Assembly: GCA_024225895.1 (NCBI GenBank) | Contig: JAAEMC010000760.1 | Coordinates: forward strand, 1-13,958 | Reading direction: 5' to 3' | DNA: 13,958 bases | Source: Desulfobacteraceae bacterium | GTDB taxonomy: Bacteria; Desulfobacterota; Desulfobacteria; Desulfobacterales; Desulfobacteraceae | Shown here: positions 5,935 through 12,577 of the stretch, in pieces | How the letters are laid out: every line of letters begins with the position of its first letter | How positions within the stretch are numbered: the stretch's first letter is position 1 | Program-made: the position numbers and the translations under genes | Notes under the pieces: model-generated | Databases searched by the model: none | Seen by the model: the letters and a program-made list of their open reading frames with translations, nothing else | What the model was told of the DNA's origin: nothing

Positions 5935-8103
5935 TCAGGCATCCAGTATTTTTCGTATACTGTGAGTCAGGTCACTAAACTGGTATGGTTTTTCTAAATA
6001 TCCGCATGCGCCATGGTTGAGGTTTTCTTCAATTTTTGCTTGTGTCGCATATCCGCTTGATAAGAGCACTTTCACTTCAGGATCGACTAAAAGCAGTTCC
6101 TCAAGACATTTTTGTCCTCCCATGCCCGGCATATTGATATCCAAAAGAACAAGATCGATTTTATCCTTTGACTCCTTAAATATTTCAAGGGCTTTTTCCC
6201 CGTTTACCGCGGTTAACACCTTATACCCCAAGGGTACCAAGCTCTTTATGGCCAGGTCTCTTATGATTTTTTCATCATCCACGGTCAAAATCGTTTCCGT
6301 GCCGCCCGAAAGCCTTGTAACTTTAGAGTGTTCTCTGATTTTGAGCTTTTCTTTTAATGCCGGAAAATAGATGGTAAAGACCGTACCCTTATTCAGCTCG
6401 CTACGGCAAAAAATCGTTCCCTCGTGCTCTTTAACAATACCGTAAACAGAAGTTAGACCCAATCCCGTTCCCATACCGGTTTCCTTTGTGGTGTAAAAGG
6501 GATCAAATATCTTTTCAACGATCTCTTTGCTCATACCATGGCCGGTATCTGCAATACTAAGCTTTACATAGTCACCTAAAGCCACATCCCGGCCATCATA
6601 AAAAAACGGTTTATCAATTGTTATATTTGAAGCCAGGATGGTAAGAGTGCCGCCATCAGGCATGGCCTGGGCAGCATTGCTGCCCAGGTTGAGAACCACC
6701 TGCTCGATTTGTATGGGATCTGCCATAATGATCCAGAGATCAGGGGAAAAATCCATGTTAATTTCAATCATCCTGGGAATGGTTTGCCCTAATAATTTTT
6801 TCGCCATTTTTACCTGGCGCTCGATGCTCAATGGTTTTCTTGTGGTCTTGGCTTTGCGGCTAAAAAAAAGCAGCTGGCTGACCAGGTTTTTGCCCCGTCC
6901 TGAGGCACCATGTATAGCTTTTATATTAGAATAATCCGGATCTTCTTTTTCCTTGTCTAAAAGCATGAGTTCCGCATATCCTGCGATGCCCTGCAAAATA
7001 TTATTAAAATCATGGGCAATACCGCCGGCAAGGGTACCTATGGCTTCCATTTTCTGAGATTGACGCAATTGGGACTGCAGCTGCTGCTTTTCCTTTTGAG
7101 CCTTTTTCAAGGGGGTTAAGTCAACATCAATGCAGAACATTTCCTTACCCTGGGGCGTAATGCTCATGACATGGGAAGAAAACACCAAAACATCATTCTT
7201 TAATTTGTCCTTTAAGACCAGTTCGCCGGGTACAATTTTTTCGCCGAATTCAACCCACCTATAATGCAGGTCTTTTACCTTTTCAACCATAGTTTCCGGT
7301 ATTATCAGTTCTTCCAGTTTTTTACCTAAAGCTTCGTTTTCGCTGTACCCGTATAATATTGCACTTGCCCGGTTCCAGAAGGTGACGCGTCTTTGTTCAT
7401 CATATCCCTGAATGGCGATTTCAGATACTCCTTCAATTATTTCCCGAAACCGTTTTTCGCTTTGACGAAGAGTCTTTTCCATTCTTCTGTAGTTTTCCAC
7501 CTTTACACGCTCTTTGCCATATTCCTTTTTGATGACCACCATCAAAAAGACAATAAAGCAAGCTGAACAAGTGACGGTGAATATGACATCGGCAATTCTA
7601 GCCGATTCAGAAAAATAGGGTATTAAAAGAAAAGGAAAGCTTAGTTCCAAAATATACAAAAACACAACATTGGCAAACAAAAGAAACGAAACCACCCAAT
7701 AGTGCCGATCATCACTGATGCAGACAAAACCTACAGTAGAAAGGATATATAAAAAGATAACCGGCCCCCCAGACCCCTGAGTGGCAAACCAACTCACGGA
7801 TAAAATCAAAAGGATCAGGACAATTACCGGCCATTTGAAAAACATATTTTTAAAGCGGGAAAGATAATAAAAAAAGACGAACATCAATACCGACGCCACT
7901 GTAACCCATTTTACAAGCCAGTGTATTTCAAAAAACAATTCAGCGATAAAACTGGTAATGGCTACGGCAGACGCAACAAAGCAGACCAGGTTATAAATTC
8001 GCTGCTCAAGCCCAAGGCTTTTTGTATGCCCGGTTATAGAATCCAGCACATGATTTATTAATGTGTTGATTCTTATTGATCCAGATCTTTGATTGGCTTC
8101 CAT
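5935..8103 (-). CDS. Membrane hybrid histidine kinase (6-TM, PAS, HisKA, HATPase, receiver)
   Basis: A 722-residue hybrid sensor kinase. Residues about 37-192 hold roughly six transmembrane helices with short loops, a membrane-embedded sensor region I cannot place in a named family. A PAS domain follows at about 215-335 (FREIIEGVSEIAIQGYDEQR then FWNRASAILYGYS), then a short coiled coil. The H-box GTLAGGIAHDFNNILQGI has its phospho-acceptor at His364; the N-box is NLGSNAAQAM (472-481), G1 DTGHGM (519-524) and G2 GTGLGL (545-550). The C-terminal receiver has D609-D610, phospho-acceptor Asp655 (LLDINMPG) and Lys705. All catalytic residues look present. ATG 8103 is the only start before an in-frame stop, although its ribosome site is poor. 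It lies 68 bases after an HD-GYP gene on the same strand, which suggests joint transcription and an output through c-di-GMP or a phosphotransfer partner elsewhere. Confidence 0.93.
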   Translation of the reverse strand: MEANQRSGSIRINTLINHVLDSITGHTKSLGLEQRIYNLVCFVASAVAITSFIAELFFEIHWLVKWVTVASVLMFVFFYYLSRFKNMFFKWPVIVLILLILSVSWFATQGSGGPVIFLYILSTVGFVCISDDRHYWVVSFLLFANVVFLYILELSFPFLLIPYFSESARIADVIFTVTCSACFIVFLMVVIKKEYGKERVKVENYRRMEKTLRQSEKRFREIIEGVSEIAIQGYDEQRRVTFWNRASAILYGYSENEALGKKLEELIIPETMVEKVKDLHYRWVEFGEKIVPGELVLKDKLKNDVLVFSSHVMSITPQGKEMFCIDVDLTPLKKAQKEKQQLQSQLRQSQKMEAIGTLAGGIAHDFNNILQGIAGYAELMLLDKEKEDPDYSNIKAIHGASGRGKNLVSQLLFFSRKAKTTRKPLSIERQVKMAKKLLGQTIPRMIEINMDFSPDLWIIMADPIQIEQVVLNLGSNAAQAMPDGGTLTILASNITIDKPFFYDGRDVALGDYVKLSIADTGHGMSKEIVEKIFDPFYTTKETGMGTGLGLTSVYGIVKEHEGTIFCRSELNKGTVFTIYFPALKEKLKIREHSKVTRLSGGTETILTVDDEKIIRDLAIKSLVPLGYKVLTAVNGEKALEIFKESKDKIDLVLLDINMPGMGGQKCLEELLLVDPEVKVLLSSGYATQAKIEENLNHGACGYLEKPYQFSDLTHSIRKILDA

Positions 8104-8171
8104 AATCTTTAAAATTTAAAAATCGTCCTTAAACAAAATAGGCTATAGTCAATCCATTTAAATTAAATAGA

Positions 8172-9578
8172 TTATGCTGCTGTTTTCGGTTTTAAATAGG
8201 ACGGCAGACAATCATAAACGTCCAGAGGTTTTTTTACACTCCGGTTCATATCAACCAAAAACAAAGAATCAATTCCCGGCGTACTTATATCAATGGGATC
8301 AGGCTTTGTTTTCAAGGTGTTGCCCGAGGTATCCGTAAAAGGCAGGACTAAAGGGCCTGAACTTTCCAGGACATATCCCATCTGGCCGTTTCGCAAAAAA
8401 ATAATACTGCCCGGCGGATAAATCCCGATACTGCTGATAAAAGAATGAAGGATGAATTGGAGCAGATTGTCCTTTTTGGCATACATCCTAAAAACTTCAG
8501 TAACCACATTGATCTGGTTGCCTGCTTCCTTATAGCTGCGTTTTGATGTCATGGCGTCAAATATATCGGCGAGCCTGCAAATCTTCACATACAAATTGAT
8601 ATCAGCCGGTATCCTGTCCAGGGGATAACACCGTTCTTCTCCTTCAAAAATCGGGGCATGGTGATATTTTACAGTGTTCATTAAAAAAGGATTGTTGAGT
8701 TTATTCTTCTCCATGATGGTAATTCCAAGTTCCTTGGAGTGACGTTTTACCGTATCATATTCCTGGTCAGTCAATTTTCCGGATTTATTTTTAATATCTT
8801 CTGGTACCATCACCATTCCGATATCATGGAGGAAAAATCCAAGGGAGATATCCTGAAGTTCACTTTCTAAAAAGCATTTGTATGAATTAACCTGTTCATT
8901 GTTGTCTGGTTTTTTGACAAGATTCTGCCCTCGTTTTTTATTCTCTGCGTTCAAATGTTTATTTATGACCGCGCTAAAATTGTCGTTAAATTTGTTGAGC
9001 ACGGTTGTAGCAGTGGCGCAGACATTTATGGAGTGATTGTAAAGATAGTCATCAAAGGAAAGTATCTCTTTGCTCAGATAAGAAAAAGGATTGTTTGTCG
9101 CAGCTAAAAAATCATACAATTTTTTAACGTGGCTGCTGACTTCATTATGGTCAAATTGACCGCCGGATGCTTTGGTATCGTCAAACGCTTTCCTGATGCA
9201 TTTTTTGGATGCCTTATAATTTTCACCGGCCATCTTTTTAATTTCTTCGATTTCCATAAGTTTTTTTTCAATGCCTGCATCTGCATGGACCGGCGAAAAG
9301 TCGGATTTCAATTCTTTTAAACCTTTTGGCTTATCCCCTTCTATCTGAATAGCCTTGCCTTTTTCATCCCAGATGCCTGAATTTTCGCCTGTAATTAAAG
9401 GCACCTTTTTCACACCGTTTTCCTTTATAATCTCAAGGGCTTTTACCCTGGTGACCATAACATCCCTTGCCAGCAGCAGAATCTTATTTTGATTATACAC
9501 ATCAATACCGGTGGAAACCTTGCCGCCTTTTTTAACAATCTCTATAAGATCATCTATATCAATATTTCTATTTTTCAT
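8172..9578 (-). CDS. HD-GYP domain protein, probable c-di-GMP phosphodiesterase with variant GYP loop
   Basis: A 468-residue cytoplasmic protein. Residues about 20-65 resemble the N-terminal module common before HD-GYP domains (STGIDVYNQNKILLLARDVM). A linker precedes the HD-GYP domain at about 160-390. Metal-ligand positions are kept: H182 (YNHSIN), H251-D252 (FLHDIGM), H280 (KRHS), H306-H307 (KYHHAP) and D338 (RLADIFDAMTSKRSY). The signature GYP is CYP (317-319) and the usual HHE is HHA, so substrate or turnover may differ. About 30 extra residues (roughly 205-240) sit before the HD motif. A small beta-rich tail follows, as in many family members. A longer frame starts at TTG 9590, but ATG 9578 has GGAAG five bases upstream and is preferred. 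It likely forms an operon with the hybrid kinase after it. Hydrolysis of c-di-GMP is family knowledge, not shown here. Confidence 0.87.
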   Translation of the reverse strand: MKNRNIDIDDLIEIVKKGGKVSTGIDVYNQNKILLLARDVMVTRVKALEIIKENGVKKVPLITGENSGIWDEKGKAIQIEGDKPKGLKELKSDFSPVHADAGIEKKLMEIEEIKKMAGENYKASKKCIRKAFDDTKASGGQFDHNEVSSHVKKLYDFLAATNNPFSYLSKEILSFDDYLYNHSINVCATATTVLNKFNDNFSAVINKHLNAENKKRGQNLVKKPDNNEQVNSYKCFLESELQDISLGFFLHDIGMVMVPEDIKNKSGKLTDQEYDTVKRHSKELGITIMEKNKLNNPFLMNTVKYHHAPIFEGEERCYPLDRIPADINLYVKICRLADIFDAMTSKRSYKEAGNQINVVTEVFRMYAKKDNLLQFILHSFISSIGIYPPGSIIFLRNGQMGYVLESSGPLVLPFTDTSGNTLKTKPDPIDISTPGIDSLFLVDMNRSVKKPLDVYDCLPSYLKPKTAA

Positions 9579-9669
9579 GGTTGCTTCCAAAAATGTTTAA
9601 ATTGTATTCTGCCATGTAATTGGCTTTAAAAGGGAAAAATAGTTTCAGCCCGAATATTTGACAGAACAT

Positions 9670-9685
9670 CGCAAATACGCACCCA
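9670..9685 (-). promoter_or_regulatory. Sigma-54-like promoter element upstream of the HD-GYP gene
   Basis: Read on the minus strand the site is TGGGTGCGTATTTGCG. The GG and GC dinucleotides have exactly the 10-base separation of -24/-12 promoters, and TGG and TTGC both match the consensus; the CACG part does not match. It lies about 90 bases before ATG 9578. No enhancer-binding protein gene or clear upstream activator site is visible, so the match may be chance. Confidence 0.25.
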
Positions 9686-9730
9686 ATGACAGTAATGCCG
9701 TATCATTTCCTTAAAATAATGAGAAAAATA

Positions 9731-9815
9731 AAAGAATCAGGGTAAAATATCCGGGCTTGTTTAAAAGGTATAGTAAAATGGGGTGTTGTTTCAATCGGGG
9801 AAACCCTGATTTTTT
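9731..9815 (+). ncRNA. Candidate structured RNA enclosed by a 13-base inverted repeat
   Basis: AAAGAATCAGGGT (9731-9743) pairs with ACCCTGATTTTTT (9803-9815) over 13 positions with a single G-U wobble, closing an 85-base segment. The right arm is also used by the terminator hairpin at 9793-9811, so two folds compete for the same strand. A third option is GTTTC (9788-9792) with GAAAC (9800-9804). This could be a small RNA or a leader for the cyclase operon that ends early. I recognise no known riboswitch core; in particular no c-di-GMP (GEMM) consensus is present. It is a candidate only. Confidence 0.3.
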
Positions 9816-9936
9816 AAAAAGGCCTGCCTTGGCAATAAAAATGTTAAAACCTATGATTTTTCTAAAACCTTTAAAAAAAAGATTTACAAGGGATAAGGAA
9901 AATTGCAAACTATTCCCATTAAGGGCTCAAAAATAA
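9778..9936 (+). CDS. Possible 52-residue basic small ORF, doubtful
   Basis: ATG 9778, preceded by AAAAGG (9763-9768), opens a frame to TAA 9936. It encodes a Lys/Arg-rich protein (MGCCFNRGNPDFLKRPALAI, then a basic tail). The intrinsic terminator at 9793-9815 lies inside it, near its start, which argues against efficient expression from an upstream promoter. The opposite strand over the same bases is also open. I recognise no family. Confidence 0.18.
   Translation: MGCCFNRGNPDFLKRPALAIKMLKPMIFLKPLKKRFTRDKENCKLFPLRAQK
9793..9815 (+). terminator. Intrinsic terminator in the intergenic region before the cyclase
   Basis: AATCGGGG (9793-9800), loop AAA, CCCTGATT (9804-9811) makes an 8-bp stem with one G-U pair and runs straight into T6 (9810-9815). 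On the minus strand there is no T-run after the stem, so it works for plus-strand transcripts only. No plus-strand gene ends here. The start of the cyclase gene is 166 bases downstream. Confidence 0.6.
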
Positions 9937-9980
9937 CGCTCAACCTGCATACAAAAAATCATCAATGATCAACTTAACAA

Positions 9981-11831
9981 ATGCTAAATACAAAAAGAAA
10001 ACGCTTTTATTTTAGGAATGGTCTTTTGATCATCTTTGCGGCCTGTCTGCTGGCAGAATTCTGTTATCAAAAGGACTGGCTGCTTCCTTTGGACAGCAGA
10101 TGCTATGATTCCTGGCACCATATGGCCGGCATCCGGTCCGGTTATGATCCCAACGTGGTATTGGCAGCCATTGATACTAAAACACTTTCTGCCTACAATG
10201 AAGATCCCTGGGTCTTCTGGGGACCTTATTTTGCCAAGGCCGTCCAACATATCCGTTCTGCCGGCGCCCGCAGTATTGGAATTGATATCCTTTTTACCAT
10301 CAGCCCTGAAACCTGGCTTCAAAAAATGGCATTTGAAGGATCTGATTTGAGCCGTACCTACGACATAGCCTTCAGGGAGCAACTCAATGCCGGCGGTGTG
10401 ATTCTTGCGGCCCAGGCAGTCTTTTCTGAAAATAATCCAATCGACATCATCCTTCCGGCCATGGAATATCTTTATTCGTTGCCCGACGGCCCTTTATCCG
10501 TGGGGCTGACCAATCTTCGACAGGATGAAGACGGCGTGATCCGCACTTTTATTGTAAAGCTGTTTGATGAAGGCCAGCCAGACACAACCCTGGGCCCCTT
10601 GATTGCTTCAAAAGCCGGCATTGCTTACAATGTTCCCGGGATTTCCCGTATCCGATTTGTGGGGCCGCCGGGTACGGTGCCCAGGATCTCTTTTAAAGAT
10701 CTTCTGGATCCTATGGCCAAGGAGTTCGACACGGCCAAGGCATTATTAAAGGATAAAATCGTCATTATTGCCGTGGAGCAGGAAGGATTAAACGATTACC
10801 ATTTAAGTCCCTATTCAGGAGGATTTTTACCCAATAAAAGCATGAGTCTTATGCCCGGTCCCGAGATCCATGCCAATATTATAGAAACCCTGATTACCAA
10901 AAAATTTCCCCGGGATCTTTTGCCTTTAAAAAGAATAATCTGGATGTTTTGTTTTGTTTCCCTGGGCACATACCTTTCCCAGATAACTGGTCCGAAAAAA
11001 GGAATTATGATCATCTTTTTGTTGATTATGGCTTCGGCTGTCCTGTCCTATCTACTTTTTTTAGAAGATATTGTGGCACCCCTGGGAAATGTCATTTTAG
11101 GCCTTGGCACTGCCTACCTGGGGGTGTTGAGCATGCGCCTGACCCGGGAAGAAAAAGAGCGAACACAATTAAGAAAGACCTTTGGTCCATATGTCTCAGA
11201 GTCTGTTCTCAAAGAAATTATCAACAGTGAACAACACCCGACCTTAGGTGGTGAACTACTGGAAGTCACCGCACTTTTCAGCGATATTAGAAATTTTACA
11301 ACTTTGTCGGAAAAACTGGAGCCAGAGGAGGTTGTAGAGATTCTCAACCGGTATTACAGCCAGGTCTGCGATATGATCAATGAACATGACGGAATTGTGG
11401 ATAAATTTATCGGAGATGCGGTCATGGCAATTTTCGGTGCACCGGTTCCCAAAAAAGATCATGCACAAAAATGTATCACCGTCGCCCTTGAGATGGTAAA
11501 AAATGCAAAACAATTTCAAGAATGGACCAAAGAACGCTTTCCAGATAGGGGTCTCCCGGATTTTAATATCGGGGTAGGCATTAATTCCGGAAAAGCTTTA
11601 ATAGGAAACATTGGCTCAAAGCAAAGAATGGAGTATACTGCAATTGGAGATACCGTAAATATAGCCTCGCGCCTGGAAGGGATGTGCAAAACATTAGGCT
11701 GGGAAATTGTCGCAAGCCAGAAAAGCTTAAAACTATGCAAGGCCAGAATCAAGACCGGAGAAAAGGAGCTAATCACACCCAGGGGCAGGACCGGAACCAT
11801 AAAAATATATGAGGTTTTAGATTTTGAATAA
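9981..11831 (+). CDS. CHASE2-domain class III adenylate cyclase
   Basis: A 616-residue membrane sensor cyclase. TM1 is at about 12-29. An extracytoplasmic CHASE2 domain follows at about 30-310 (DSRCYDSWH, VVLAAIDTKTL, SAGARSIGIDILF, GPEIHANIIETLI). Three transmembrane helices lie at about 317-335, 341-360 and 366-386. The cytoplasmic catalytic domain spans about 425-590. Metal-binding Asp435 (LFSDIRNFT) and Asp479 (FIGDAVMAIFG), adenine-selecting Lys475 and Asp557 (YTAIGDTVN), and transition-state residues Asn560 and Arg564 (NIASRLEG) are all present, which points to ATP and cAMP rather than cGMP. ATG 9981 follows an in-frame stop, so the start is fixed although the ribosome site is weak. It heads an operon with FecR-like and TPR/CHAT genes, so it presumably converts a periplasmic signal into cAMP. 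Confidence 0.93.
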   Translation: MLNTKRKRFYFRNGLLIIFAACLLAEFCYQKDWLLPLDSRCYDSWHHMAGIRSGYDPNVVLAAIDTKTLSAYNEDPWVFWGPYFAKAVQHIRSAGARSIGIDILFTISPETWLQKMAFEGSDLSRTYDIAFREQLNAGGVILAAQAVFSENNPIDIILPAMEYLYSLPDGPLSVGLTNLRQDEDGVIRTFIVKLFDEGQPDTTLGPLIASKAGIAYNVPGISRIRFVGPPGTVPRISFKDLLDPMAKEFDTAKALLKDKIVIIAVEQEGLNDYHLSPYSGGFLPNKSMSLMPGPEIHANIIETLITKKFPRDLLPLKRIIWMFCFVSLGTYLSQITGPKKGIMIIFLLIMASAVLSYLLFLEDIVAPLGNVILGLGTAYLGVLSMRLTREEKERTQLRKTFGPYVSESVLKEIINSEQHPTLGGELLEVTALFSDIRNFTTLSEKLEPEEVVEILNRYYSQVCDMINEHDGIVDKFIGDAVMAIFGAPVPKKDHAQKCITVALEMVKNAKQFQEWTKERFPDRGLPDFNIGVGINSGKALIGNIGSKQRMEYTAIGDTVNIASRLEGMCKTLGWEIVASQKSLKLCKARIKTGEKELITPRGRTGTIKIYEVLDFE

Positions 11832-11860
11832 AAACAAATTATAACAAAAAGGGGTTTACA

Positions 11861-12577
11861 ATGAAAAATCTTCAGATCAATTTCAAACCATGGAATCTTT
11901 TTTTAATCACCTTTATTTTATTTGTAAGTACAAGTCTTGCTATGGCTTCCCCAAAACCGTCCGGAATGATCACACAGATATCCGGATCAGCTTCCTATGT
12001 GGATATCAAAACAAGCCAGGGTGCTCCCTTAAAACCTTTTATGAAACTCTATGAAGGGGACAAAGTAACACTGGAAGACAAAGCCCAGGTGCAGCTTATT
12101 CTTTTTGCCAACGGCAGCAAATCAACCTGGAAAGGGCCTGTGACCTTTGTGGTGAAAAAGACAAAAGCGGTTCCAGTGGGGAATACGGCTTATAAGCCTA
12201 CGGTCAGTTCCATGCCGGATGTGGTCACCAAAGAAGTACGCCGCATTGCCAAGATTGTTGACCCGTCCCGCATGCAAAAAGCCGGAGCCCAGGTAGTCCG
12301 GGGAAATGAGACAGAAAGCACCCAGGAGGAACCCCTGCCGTCCGTGGAACTGGACCCCAGTGAAGAAAGAGAAATAAACCTGGCAAGAAACACCTATGAT
12401 TCCCTGATAAAGGAGTCGGCCAAAAATGATATTACGCCGGAACTATTTTTATTTTCTGTACTGGCGGATTATGACCAGTTTAAAGAAATGGGCACATTAA
12501 TAAATACCATGAGAAAAAAACAGCCGGAAAACCCGACCATCAGGCAGCTCGAAGTCTGGCTGGAGGAACAGATGTGA
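11861..12577 (+). CDS. Secreted FecR-like domain protein
   Basis: A 238-residue exported protein. A Sec signal peptide covers residues 1-29 (hydrophobic core FLITFILFVSTSL, cleavage likely after AMA). Residues about 34-100 follow the FecR pattern: a G-x-I-x-x-I-x-G-x-A strand, then LYEGDKVTLEDKAQVQLILF, then a dGS/K loop and a final strand. Residues about 105-238 are charged and helical, with no motif I recognise (EEPLPSVELDPSEEREINLA). AAGGGG sits before ATG 11861. It starts 29 bases after the cyclase stop, and its stop overlaps the next start (GTGA), so the three genes are one unit. Unlike true FecR it has no N-terminal anti-sigma domain or transmembrane signalling helix, so its role is probably ligand or partner binding in the periplasm. 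It may contact CHASE2 or the TPR/CHAT protein; that is inference. Confidence 0.75.
   Translation: MKNLQINFKPWNLFLITFILFVSTSLAMASPKPSGMITQISGSASYVDIKTSQGAPLKPFMKLYEGDKVTLEDKAQVQLILFANGSKSTWKGPVTFVVKKTKAVPVGNTAYKPTVSSMPDVVTKEVRRIAKIVDPSRMQKAGAQVVRGNETESTQEEPLPSVELDPSEEREINLARNTYDSLIKESAKNDITPELFLFSVLADYDQFKEMGTLINTMRKKQPENPTIRQLEVWLEEQM

Larger units (their letters stand above)
9579..9980. other. Divergent intergenic region with an internal terminator and inverted repeat
   Basis: These 402 bases separate the minus-strand HD-GYP gene from the plus-strand cyclase gene and should hold both promoters. They contain a sigma-54-like element on the minus strand (9670-9685), a perfect TTGACA on the plus strand at 9658-9663 without a convincing -10 box, a strong plus-strand intrinsic terminator (9793-9815), a 13-base inverted repeat that shares its right arm with that terminator, and a doubtful 52-codon ORF (9778-9936). 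The stretch is AT-rich. A terminator here has no annotated gene to terminate. Confidence 0.7.

Noticed and set aside
9788..9804. GTTTCAAT...GAAAC, resembling the ends of CRISPR repeats
   Set aside because: It occurs once only, with no spaced copies and no cas genes. It overlaps the terminator hairpin, which explains the symmetry.
9711..9908. 65-codon minus-strand frame starting at TTG 9908
   Set aside because: It has no convincing ribosome site and lies in AT-rich intergenic DNA over the plus-strand terminator. Its hydrophobic composition is what such DNA gives by chance.
9965..10015. 16-residue ORF overlapping the cyclase start (possible leader peptide)
   Set aside because: It has no Shine-Dalgarno sequence and no regulatory codon pattern, and the length is well within chance.
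11861..12577. FecR-like protein as a classical anti-sigma regulator of iron uptake
   Set aside because: There is no FecI-type sigma factor or TonB receptor nearby. The protein has a cleavable signal peptide and no cytoplasmic anti-sigma region.
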